Assembly (NCBI GenBank): GCA_030340625.1
Contig: JAOPHQ010004304.1
Location: 41,001-105,000, forward strand
Direction of reading: 5' to 3'
Source: Merluccius polli
Lineage: Eukaryota; Chordata; Actinopteri; Gadiformes; Merlucciidae
DNA: 64,000 bases
Below, piece by piece: positions 1-64,000 of this stretch (position 1 is its first letter; the number at the start of each line of letters is the position of its first letter). The notes beneath the pieces are model-generated. The model was given only the letters and a program-made list of their open reading frames with translations. It searched no databases and was not told where the DNA came from. The position numbers and the translations under genes are program-made.

Positions 1-200
1 GGTAGGGGTCAGACAGTACAGGTTCATGTCATTAGGGAGCAGGTAGGGGTCAGACAGTACAGGTACATGTCATTAGGGAGCAGGTAGGGGTCAGACAGTA
101 CAGGTACATGTCATTAAGGAGCAGGTAGGGGTTAGGGGCATGTTGCCTACAGATAAACTTAGGAGTCAGCTTGGAGTCAAACACCCTCAACGCTATACTA
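1..200 (+). repeat. 41-bp tandem units in a dispersed SINE-like fish repeat
   Basis: Three near-identical units containing AGGTAGGGGTCAGACAGTAC and CATGTCATTAGGGAGC run into a tail with GGAGTCAAACACCCTCAACG. The same consensus (TCATTAAGGAGCAGGTAGGGG, then a GTCAAACxCCxTAACCACTA tail) recurs elsewhere in the window, so this is a locally amplified member of a dispersed family. Confidence 0.7.
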
Positions 201-268
201 TCCCACCTCCTACATAAACCTTGTGATAGCTACGACTAGAGTGACAATCGGTACCTTGGTCCCACCAC

Positions 269-399
269 CTGCTGGGTGGGCAGGGTGAGCGAGGCGTATT
301 GGCCGATGTGGAGCGTGGAACGACACTCGTCCACGGTCACGCTGGCGTTGGTGGCGCTGGCCACAGCCAGCGAGAACCTCGCCAACACGTCCACCGTCT
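269..399 (-). CDS. Possible internal exon of an unidentified gene downstream of cacna1b
   Basis: The minus strand shows TGTCCACAG|AG..., an open 131-nt stretch and CAGCAG|GTGGTG. The translation includes TVDVLARFSLAVASATNASV and TVDECRSTLHIGQYASLTLP, with GC-rich third positions like the real exons nearby. I do not recognise the family. NAS is a potential N-glycosylation site. It could be a real exon of a gene extending past the left edge, or a chance open frame. Confidence 0.4.
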
Positions 400-3042
400 C
401 TGTGGACACAAGAGGAACAACACACTGATCGCATGCAGCTCCGTCTTATCACCAACACAGCTGATTGGCTTGATATGGTACTGCCAACAGATTGGAAATA
501 AGAGTAATAATGCATTTTATTGATAGAGCACTTTTCACGTTTTAGACAATCATAATATACATGAGCAATATATAAGGGAAATAAGACTTTGTTAATCAGA
601 TGAGACATTCAAATATCAAAAGAATAAGAATAACAAATCGGGATCGAGAAGTGAGTTAGACAAAATGACAGAAAAGATAATTTGCCATAATGACCTGCTC
701 GCTGTACATTAACTTAATTCATAACTTCATCTGCCACTGCTAGCAGTGTGTTACAGCAGATAAAGGAATGCCAAACTGAGGCCCTAACCCATAAATTCCC
801 CAGCGTGACCGCTACACTTTGACCTGGTGACCTCTGGTTGCCCACCCCCAGCACACACCAGGCACCAAATATCTAATATACTGCAACTAGCAATATGAGG
901 TATACATTTGAAACTAGAATATGGGGGTATACATTTTGATATATTTTTCAAATAACTTAAATGCTGATGATTAAATACATTAAAATATAATAATACATTC
1001 ACAGCCTTAAGCCCTACAAACTATCAGGAAATGGGAGCCGAAGTCTGGATTATTTTGGAGGACCTCAGCGACATGAAAACAGATGTGAGATGAAGAGAAA
1101 TCATCATTTATGACAGCAGCCACACGGGTAGATTGTGGACACTGTGGGTCCATAACCTCTAGACTAGACTCTCCTGCCCAGACTGACTCTGGGGGGGAAA
1201 CCAAAGTCAAGTGCAGGTGTACAGCTTGTCAGACGTGAAATATTGCCTCGTGTCCAGGTGAGGGAGAACGCGGCCATCTTGAGAACATGTGTTCTCAAGA
1301 TAAGGAGCGGGAGTAGGAGGAGCAGGAGGATGAGGGAAGGACAAGATGCGAGAGGCATGGTACCAACACATGGAAGCCATTAAAACAGCACAGTTCTGTC
1401 TTCTTGTGTTGTCAGAGTTCACAGGGAGGCGAACACTAGTGTGGAGAAGAGACACCTTTCCACTCAACTTGTTCATTCAATAAGATTACAAGATATCATT
1501 ATAGAGATGGAGCGACAGACCGACAGACGGAGAGAGGAATGGACGGAAAGATGATTATTTTGTACAATTCAATGCACCAGTCATGAGAAAGAAGGTGCAT
1601 CGTAACTGTTTCTGTATCACTGGCAACCATAAGCTGCGGTCCTAGCTGTTTACAACCCAACAGCTAATCCAAACATTATGCGGATGCCATGTCAAGCAGA
1701 GAAACTGAGTCGTAACCTTGGTAACAGCCTTTCATACAGTTGTACATGAAGGGTACAGTCTTTCACCAGGATCACCGTTAGCCCAGCAGTTTGTCTGGTT
1801 TACGTTGTGTCCGTCTTTGCTTGACAAAACCGAACAAATCTCTGGGTTTTTCTGCTTTGGTTTCGGTCTCCGTTTTTAACAACACAGACAATCTTAACGT
1901 TAATTTGTTATTTTCTGCTCAAGTTCTGGTAAACACATCAAGGTATATCTTAGGTACATCTTTGTTTTTATGTTTTATACATTTATTTAAAGAGCATGAA
2001 CAAAAAACAGACTGGGAGGGGAGCAATAACCCATTCTATACCTTATCTCTATAGTGGAGACTCCTTGTTAGTGAGTCAAGTCTATAAACACAATTTTAGC
2101 CTATAACACAAGTTTATAACAAGGAAGACCTTGCGTTCAAAGTCCTGCTATGCCAGTGGTGCGAGGGTTAAATTACCTGATTCTACGGTACACGACTGTG
2201 GTATCATATCCTATTCACTACTTTTACAAACATTTATAAACAGTGTTTCACTCCAAAAAGACTCTCCCAGCATAAAATGCCACCTGACCAACGTAGTGAA
2301 GATACGCTGCCTAACCATTACAGTAAGGTATTGTAGCGTTAGTGAGGAAGGGTCTTTGGTTCCAGGAAAGCTATCCAGGAATGTTAACCCTATAGCTCAC
2401 TCACAGGTACAGAGACGATTTAGTAGATATATTCAAATCTTTCCCTGTCCTGCGAGAGCATGACCCTGAGATATTTCCTAATTTCCCCACTGGGAGAAGA
2501 TAAATATTTGACTATGAAGGGTTGACTCAAGGCAGTTGTAACCCAACACGGCTTTAGGAGTATTGCGGCTTACGCAATGACCGGATCTGCTCTGGAATCA
2601 GCTATGCGCGTAATTACGCTGACCTCACGAGCCGCTTTAATGATGTTGTTTTTGGTGAAATATCACCACGGACTGGGAGGACGACATGCAACACTACTCT
2701 GATTAACAGATTTTCATGTGGTATTATTTATTATTAATCAAATCGATATCGAAATCAGGTAAACAGGTGGCCTACGTGTCGAATTATTAAAACAAGCCTT
2801 GGTGAATGCAGACAGTGTCATTTCCTTTTTTTCTATAAATGTGGCCCACTTGTCACCAAGGTAGCCCTGATCCAAACGACTTACTTCACGAAACAATAAA
2901 ATAACAAAAGTAAAATAACACATTTTTTTGCAAAGAGTTGCAAAAGAGTTGTGACGCCTAAAGCCTTAAAAACAAAATATACATTAACATTCCTGTTTCC
3001 AACTCTGCCACAGAAGTCAAGGGCTTGTTTAGCTTGGCAGTT

Positions 3043-3081
<39 letters not shown>

Positions 3082-4260
3082 AGAGTGCATGGTTTGTGTT
3101 GGCCTATTTTACGTTTTATTTAACATCAAACTATTAAAGTATTAAGGTGTTTACGAGCGTTAGACTGTGTTGATCTAACCCTGAACGTCACCGTGGCAAC
3201 CAAACTGCCACTTTTCTTTTAACCGGCTGCTTTACTGTGGATTGACCGAGATATGGTTGGTTATTTAGTTATTAGCAGATACTTTTATCCAAAGAGATTT
3301 TATCCAAGAGAGATTATTTTTAGATACATTAACAATCAGGTAGGGGTTAGGGCATCTTCCTCCTCTTTGGCCCTGCGTCTGAATTATAAAATACCTTTTT
3401 GTCCACTAGAAAACCACATTTTAGAAGATGCTTTCCCAAAGTGGATCCGTAAGAAAACATCAATCTCCTGTGAAAACAGAGTGTTTTGAAAGTGGTCTTA
3501 AATATGCACACAAAAAAACACAGAAAAGTGAAGTGCAGTATGGATACGGCCCAAGTCAGTTTAGTGTGAAGAGGGAGCCAATCAGAACAGAGCTCGAATG
3601 GTCTCAGACAGAGAACGACAGACTCCTGTTATTTGAAGAAACTCTCCAGAGATGAGGATAATTATATAGCGCGAGCTGGTTACAGGGTTTCTTATCTGCT
3701 GTTTTTTTTATCTACAAAGAAATGAGTCTCTGAGAATCACAGCTATGATGAAAGGACTGTTCTCTTGGATGGTTAGGTTCAGATGTTTCACGGCGCTTTT
3801 TAATCCAGATATTCTGTGTCTGTGTGCGCGCGCCCAAACAGACTACACTTCAAAACACGCAAACACTGAAAACACAGCACATTGTAATCAAGGCTAATAC
3901 GTTTAAACGGAGGTATCGCTTACCCAACAGAGGTATAACTTTACCAGGGATGTTTTCTTAGCACTCCAGCTGTCACAAACGAACGTTTGCAGAACGTTTA
4001 CGGTGTAACGCAACACCCCTTCATCTGACCCCTGCGACGTCATTACCGCGCGGACTCGCTTTCATTTTACGTAGGTGACATCATCGTTTTGAGAGCCAAG
4101 GTCATAGGTCGCCGTGCCGGATGGATTGGGGATGGACGGCATGTCATTGCCGTCACGGCAACCGCCGAGACGATGAGACGGTGATTCAAGAGGCGTGTGC
4201 GTGACACATTTGTCTTGCTGACATGATAAATTGCCTCGTTTGACTCTGGGGTCACATGAC

Positions 4261-4690
4261 TCGGGTGTCCACCTTGAAGTATGATTGAAAGATCAGCCTA
4301 CCAGCCTACCCAGTGGACTGTACTAACTAGGCTGATCTATCCATCATAAATCTGGGTGGAGACTACCACATATGATGTCACTATAGGGCAGATGTGGAAG
4401 TGGCTTGAAATGGCTAATCCAACAAACATCCCATGGTGGTAAAGTACCACCAGTTGTGATGTTGATTAGCCATTACAAGCCAGTCAAATATCAAAGTCAA
4501 GATCTACCCTCTAGTGACATCACAAGTGGGAGTGTCCAAGACCACTGGATAGGCTGGTAGGCTGGTCTATCCATCATACATCTGGGTGGACACGCCCACA
4601 TGTGATGTCACAAGAGGGTAGATTTTTGACTGGCTGGTAATGGCTAATCAGCATCACACCTGGTGGTAAAATAGGGGCCCTTCAAGGTTG
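4261..4690. repeat. Foldback element cluster (same family as 32748-33015)
   Basis: Segments such as GTGATGTCAC, GGCTAATCA and ACATCTGGGTGGACAC occur in both orientations within 430 bp. The right end reads GTGGTAAAATAGGGGCCCTT, as in the intact copy at 32748-33015. The left end is degraded, so this is probably a compound or partly deleted palindromic miniature transposon. Confidence 0.65.
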
Positions 4691-5413
4691 GCTCCGTGCC
4701 AATGTCAGATGATCTTTTAATAACACGACCAGCAGAACCATTGTGGTCTCTAGCAGGTGGACGTCACGGCGTCCCACCAGCACCTACTAGTTACTGTTTT
4801 GTCATTTATCTCTTATCTAAAGAAGACTCACCATCACTCATCTGTAGATACAAGTCATTAAGGAGCTGGTCAGGGTTTGAGTTAGCAGGTCGGCGACGTC
4901 GGGCTTCAAACCCAGAACCTTTTTGGCTGGACTGGGAGTCAAACACCCTAACCACGAGACTGTCCTGTGCCCCAGTTACATAACTGACCATACATTTCTC
5001 AATTGATATGAATCAATAATAACAGTATAAAAGTACAATATACATTTATAATTACATTATAAATGGATAATGTATAATATACATTAGAATTATGTTACAC
5101 TGTTGGACTTGTTTATTTATTCCTTCATTTGTTGCTTTCCATCTGGACTTTCACATTGACCTTTAAGCTGTTCCCATTAGCACATTTGGTATATAATTCG
5201 TATATACGTATACAACGTATATTATTCCTTTATTCTGTACGTACTGTACTGTTTTGTCAACTTGTACTGCTGTAATAGCTGAATATACATGTGTGTATAC
5301 AAGAGGGCTCCCTCCCTTTACATGGACATTATTACAGGTTCTTACCTCATATTATCTCATCTTAGTCCTTACTCCATGTTTGAACCACACTTTTAATTTG
5401 CACTTTGCTGACA

Positions 5414-5417
<4 letters not shown>

Positions 5418-5456
<39 letters not shown>

Positions 5457-5463
5457 TCTCCCT

Positions 5464-5517
<54 letters not shown>

Positions 5518-5775
5518 ACAGGGTGTAATGCTTGACACACACACACACCTCATAGGGGGCCTACAATGTGTGAGAGAGCCCTGCTCAGCAACACACACAC
5601 ACACACACACACACACCCAGCAGGTGGGTATCTGGCGCGAGGCTCTGATCAAACGGTTAACCGACAGCGGAGCGCGCGGATGACAGATCGGGTTCTCGCG
5701 CTGTAATCTCTGACATCACGGCCGCGGCGGTGACAAGCGCGAGCACATGAATGTCTGTCACGGATCAAAGACGGA

Positions 5776-5845
<70 letters not shown>

Positions 5846-5904
5846 TGGCTAAACTGTGGAATTTGTAATTTTGATTCTCGGGTCTACAGCTCTGAATGGG
5901 GCCA

Positions 5905-5957
<53 letters not shown>

Positions 5958-5958
5958 G
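5418..5958. repeat. Microsatellite cluster: (CT)n, (AC)n and (TCTG)n
   Basis: Four tracts lie within 540 bp: CT at 5418-5515, AC at about 5590-5616 and 5777-5843, and TCTG at 5905-5958. Reading frames here are repeat artefacts. Confidence 0.95.
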
Positions 5959-6940
5959 GTTTAACACAGACAGGCTAAGATAAAGCCCACCTGACAATAA
6001 AAGGTTATTACAAAGAGTTTAAATGTGTGAATCCAAAATGCTTTCTGTTTATGGGTATTTGCGGTAGGCCCGTGTGCGTCGTGTCATCAGTTTGGCCTTG
6101 CGAAAAAAAAAATCAAAATAGACTCTAAAAATATTATAAATGTATAAATATATATATAAATATATATATATTTTTCTAACTAATCCAAACCCATCTGCCC
6201 ATTACTTTTTTTCTCTCCACAGACCCCATCATGAGGTCTACCATACGGTAAGACTCAGACCACTGTCCTAATTGGGACCATCTGACTGCTTCAGCAAGAG
6301 CTTCCCCCAGTGGACGGAGACGGTACTGCAACGCAACACGTCAGGAGACGTCGTGACAAACCGCTATAAAAACTTTATAAACACTTTGTTTTTTCAATAT
6401 ACCCTCGTCTAGCTGAACAGGACTACAAACAACTCTAAAAATACAAGCAAAACAAACGTGGAAATGGCGACAAGCAGAAATCCAATTACAATATCCAACC
6501 TCATTAAACGTGACTCTTACCTCCCCGGCGGACGGCCGCTCCTCTCCCGCCGGAAAGCAGCAGACAAACCGAGGCGACCAGGCGGAAATAAATCACTAAT
6601 AACTCACACTGTGCGTCCTTTACCGCCAACATGTCGTCCTGCGTGCGTCCCGTGGGCCTGCGGACGACACGCAGCTCATCGTCAACAACACGGTGCGTGG
6701 GGGGGGGGGGTCCGTACCTGATGTCCGCGGGACGAGATTTGAGTTAGGGGGGAAAAAACGTGAGACTTTGAATTGTCTTATTCCCACTTTTCCACCTGGC
6801 GCGTGCGGGCCACGCCCTCCGCGGAGCCTTCTGACCAATCGCAGTGCAGATAATTTTGCAATATTGCACGCAGGCCACGCCCACTCACCGACTGCTCGTT
6901 TTGCTGTTGAACTTGGTGGCAATGGTTGAACGTGATGAAG

Positions 6941-7041
6941 ACACGCACGCGCACGCACTGCACTCTCTGTCTCTCTCTCTCTCTCCCTCTCTCTCTACAC
7001 ACATACGCACACACGCACTCACACGCACACGCACACACACA

Positions 7042-7091
<50 letters not shown>

Positions 7092-7160
7092 AACACACGT
7101 CACGCACTCTCACACACACGCGCGCACACACACACGCGCATACACGTACACACACACGTA
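6941..7160. repeat. Compound CT/AC microsatellite
   Basis: A CT tract is followed by about 150 bp of interrupted AC repeats with CG-containing variants (ACGC, ACGT). Confidence 0.9.
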
Positions 7161-8563
7161 GCCTGTGGTTTGATTTCATTCTTTTTTTTATTTCAAGGAG
7201 CTTTGCTTCTTACAAAATGTTAAATGTAGAAACAACTGCAGAATTCAAAATCTGGCTGAGAAACATAAAATCAGGCAACAAGTCACTGAATCCGAAGACG
7301 TAAATAAGGACTCTTCCAGCTCTGGGACACAGGCGGAACTATCGACAATGTTCAATACTGTGTTTATTTACCTTTTTTTAATTAGAAATGTTCAACAATT
7401 CCCCCATTAATTGATATCAAATATTAAAAATCAACAAAATAACACATGGTATCAAAAAGTACTAAGGCTTTTACATGCACATACATTGTTAGAACATGCA
7501 CGAAAAAAAGGAAAAGAAAACAGAAGACCAAATAAATCCTACACCGTCTGTGATTCAGGGATACAAAAACTGTGTTAACTCTGTAGCGAATGAGCACAAA
7601 ATCCAACCGCCAATATTGGACGAAGGCATGTCAACGCATTAAATGTCTTTTTTTCCCCTTCTTGACGACAAAGAGTTTTTTTCTTTAAAAAATAAGTGTA
7701 GGCCTGCCTGTAAATTGGGCCCCCGGTAGGCTATGTGGAATGTGATGAACATAAATCATGTCGGGTCGTGTTCAGACTGAAGGCCCCCAGACCGAAGAGG
7801 GACACAAACACACCGACGCCCGTCTGGAAAGGCCCTGTGCCCTCGGCTGCCCTGGTCAGCGTGGGATATGTGGGTAAATGTGATGCATGCAGATATATAA
7901 AGTTGTTGTAGATTCCTAAGTATTGTAATTCTTTCTGCTTTACACGGTGTGCGTCTCCACCTTATGCGTTGTAATCCTTTGTATTTTTTTTTTTGTTTTT
8001 TTGTATGCGTTTTCATAACTTTTATGTATAGATATATATAGAAAACATTTGGTCACGTTCATGCTGATGTCTGATTCTCTGAAGACCAGCATGTAAAGCT
8101 ACAGAATGGAGCGATAAAGACTCTGTCTCTCTCTCTCAACGACGATCACCCGTGTTGCATAGCCCTACTCGCCCTATTTTTTTCCCTCCCCCCCCCAGTG
8201 TGTGTTGCGTCATTGCCGGTCAACTCACCCTCTGACCGACTCTGTGATCGCCTCAACACAGGTGTCTCTCTCTCTCTCTCCGATGGGCCTGCCTCTCTAG
8301 CACTCATCAAAGTGGAAAGGAGCCCTTCTCTGACGTTGCATGTTGAGCTGTGTGGGCTCATGACAGGTCTGAAGCCAGTGTATCTTTATAGGTGTCCATA
8401 ACGCCGTGTCGCCGGGGGGCTACGTGCGGTGGCCACCCATTGTGCAAATGGTACAGGTTGCATGTTTAGGTTGGGATAGTGCTTGGTACATTACTCTGTT
8501 GAGAATGGAAGCCAGAGAAGAACAGGGCAGAATACAGACACTTAAACCCACATGTGCATATGT

Positions 8564-8564
8564 G

Positions 8565-8610
<46 letters not shown>

Positions 8611-8665
8611 CTCTCTGTCTGTCTGTCTCTCACTCCCTCTCTTGCTCTCACCCCACCCAATCCTC

Positions 8666-8745
<80 letters not shown>
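8564..8745. repeat. (CT)n then (AC)n microsatellite
   Basis: About 75 bp of CT-rich repeat is followed by about 77 bp of AC. A pure T run follows separately at 9362-9384. Confidence 0.95.
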
Positions 8746-8747
<2 letters not shown>

Positions 8748-9950
8748 GTCTCTGACTAAAACGGCCAATAAGAGCCAGAATGGATCCGTGTCAGCCATTT
8801 TGGGTCTTCCATCCCTAAACCCATGCATGCGGCTGCCCTGCTGTGCGGCTACAGTCGCACCAGGAAGTGGAAAGGCAACGGAGGAAAACGGAAACACACA
8901 ACCGTGACGAGCGCTACCCTCTACACAAACATGCACGCTCGTTTACTGACATTATCTCAAGTGGTAGCGGGTTGTTGTTGTTTTGTCCATTGGTGTACAA
9001 TGCACACCCATACATTTTGAGTGACAGGATAGGACGGACATAAAGAGAAGAATATGAACAAGCATGAGGTGCTCAGTCGCTTGCGTGGGAAACGTGAACG
9101 GCGTGGCGTGGCGTGCGCGTTAAGGCGTCCTGTACGACTGGTTCCCCTTGGAGCGCTACGTCGGGAACCAACCGGCTACGCAGGATCTGCCGCCATAGAA
9201 AACAGTGGACGTTGCATCTTTTGTGTCTACTAAAGTAGTATTATCTAAAAGGAGAGGCACTTTGTTCCGAAAACAATCGCAAACAACTACGTAACAAACA
9301 TCATACCTGAAACAAAACAACAAATGCTTTTCTTTTACATAAACAAACTTTTCTCTGGTCGTTTTTTTTTTTTTTTTTTTTTTTCCGATCATACAAAAGA
9401 AATGCACACAATGAAAGGTGACGACTACAGGTTCACGTTCTATAAAACAAACCCAAGTGAGTTAATCAAGCAATCTCCCGCCGCTGTTTTCTGCCATGCT
9501 TTGCTTCAAGTCCATGAGCTCGAGGGAAACGGTAGAACAGAAGAGCAGGAGAGGAATGAAAGTGAAGACATCAGAGTGAAGAAGATGCGTCTGTCCACTC
9601 AGGGAATGTTTCTAACAATGTCCCCAAACTTTGTTCTCGCTTTTCTATCAAACGGGTCCCATATACTTTTTATACACTTTTGAATATGAACGCTATAACA
9701 TCTCCAAAGAAAATACACTGTCTTTTTCTCTCCTTCATCTGGGGTAGAATTAAAACACGGCATACATGCACGCATACTGACACACAAACGCACACGCACG
9801 CAGACGCGCACACACACACAACCATGTAAACCAAAGCCTCCAAAGAAGGATGATAAAACTCATCATAATTCCTTAAATAAATGCATTCTTAATAAAAAAA
9901 ACAAACCAAACCAAAACACCACCAGCTTGTGTCGTTCAGTTAAAGCCATG

Positions 9951-63222
<53,272 letters not shown>

Positions 63223-63351
63223 CTACGGGACAAGATAAACAAAAAACAAAACGGAGGCCTCTTAAGCTTCGGCTGCCGACACTACAGCTCCCACTTCCCC
63301 CAAACACTCATTTGCTAGCCGCTAACATGGATAGAGCGACACCGTCAGACT

Positions 63352-63575
63352 CAGGGCCGTTTCTAGCTGTTTGGGGGCCCTATGCGAGATAAAATTTTGG
63401 GGCCCCTATGTTATCATGTCTGACGGGGGGGGGGGGGGGGGGGGTGCGAGCGCGATCATAACCCACCCGGACCTACGGCCGACGGGGGGGGTGCGACCGC
63501 GGGATTGGGGGGGCCCCTGGTGGCGGCGGGGCCCTATGCAGCCGCATAGTCCGCATATGCATAGAAACGGCTCTG
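63352..63575. mobile_element. hAT-like miniature transposon, 224 bp, exact 8-bp target duplication
   Basis: The ends CAGGGCCGTTTCTAG and ATAGAAACGGCTCTG are inverted. GTCAGACT flanks both sides (63344-63351 and 63576-63583). The interior is GGGG/GGCCC-rich and non-coding. Confidence 0.88.
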
Positions 63576-63583
63576 GTCAGACT

Positions 63584-64000
63584 CCATCTTCCTCCGGCCT
63601 TCACCTTGGTCTCGCCTGCTTCCATCTCGCCAGAGAGACGGGCTAACGCTAACGGCTAGCATGTCCAGGGATCATTACACCTCACTGAGCAGCGTTCTCG
63701 CGCGGGCGCAGACGCCGTAGCAGCGGTAACGCTTCGCTATAGCGGTCGTCCCGCTACTGATAAAGTACTCCTCCCAGCACAAGAGAGTGATTTACAGCAG
63801 AGCATCTGGTTCTTCTCACCACGGTCCGGTGCATTAGCGTTTTACATTTGATTTGTTTGTTGCAAACTTTGTCTTAGAAACAACTTTTTCCTCTTTGTCT
63901 TGGATATAATTGGAATGCAAAGCCTCTAATCTTATGTTGTTTCGTATTTTCATGTGATCATAATTATATAATATATAAGGCCATTTGGTGGACGCTTTAT
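63584..64000. other. Intron sequence upstream of exon 1: nothing recognised
   Basis: No exon for the preceding domain II S5 segment was seen up to the window edge. Confidence 0.6.

Larger units (their letters stand above)
400..9950. other. cacna1b 3' flank: 3' UTR (end not located) and repeat-rich intergenic DNA
   Basis: No convincing coding exon was found. It probably begins with the cacna1b 3' UTR just below 9951. Minus-strand AATAAA signals occur at about 7363-7368 and 7187-7192, but none can be chosen from sequence alone. The rest is AT-rich unique DNA plus microsatellites, a foldback cluster at 4261-4690 and dispersed repeat fragments (3254-3365, 4836-4980). Confidence 0.5.

Noticed and set aside
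7187..7368. Polyadenylation signals for cacna1b
   Set aside because: AATAAA on the minus strand at two places, but AT-rich DNA gives chance matches and no 3' end can be set without transcripts.
5350..9000. Many Thr/His, Val/Cys and Leu/Ser frames
   Set aside because: All are translations of AC, GT and CT microsatellites.

Overview
This is vertebrate genomic DNA, almost certainly from a teleost fish. The genes have many short exons with GT/AG splice sites, and the introns hold fish-type repeats: Tc1/mariner, hAT miniature elements, a V-SINE core domain and CR1/L2-like LINE fragments. Microsatellite density (AC, AG, homopolymers) is extremely high and resembles cod-like gadiform genomes; that last point is inference only.

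One gene dominates. From about 63.2 kb down to 9.95 kb the minus strand carries the 3' two-thirds of a neuronal voltage-gated calcium channel alpha-1 subunit. It is best identified as cacna1b (Cav2.2, N-type) from its C-terminal and II-III linker motifs. I placed 32 consecutive coding exons whose splice phases join into one open frame of about 1,859 residues, from the domain II pore to a C-terminal E/D-x-W-C PDZ ligand. The 5' part (domain I and most of domain II) lies beyond the right edge. Two alternative-splicing devices known in mammalian Cav2 genes are visible. One is the mutually exclusive exon pair 37a/37b (31213-31309 and 30002-30098). The other is a probable 6-nt microexon in the IVS3-S4 linker (34494-34499), equivalent to mammalian e31a.

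Layout, right to left: 63.2-61.8 kb, domain II pore and S6; 56.1-54.1 kb, II-III linker (synprint region) with poly-Gly and poly-His tracts; 53.2-39.1 kb, domain III; 36.7-31.8 kb, domain IV; 31.3-22.6 kb, EF-hand, pre-IQ and IQ region; 22.0-9.95 kb, low-complexity C-terminal tail. Between 9.95 kb and the left edge lie the 3' UTR, repeats and one possible exon of an unidentified downstream gene (269-399).

The most unusual feature is that fragments of this gene's own exon borders have been copied into adjacent introns. The exon 10 acceptor is reiterated about eight times in an AC-rich array (50222-51040). The exon 1 donor is repeated twice between GT repeats (62827-63072). The first bases and acceptor of exon 25 are duplicated on the far side of a hAT-like insertion (24750-24818 and 26081-26149). 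A 223-bp inverted repeat also brackets exon 30. Several transposons are delimited by exact or near-exact target-site duplications.
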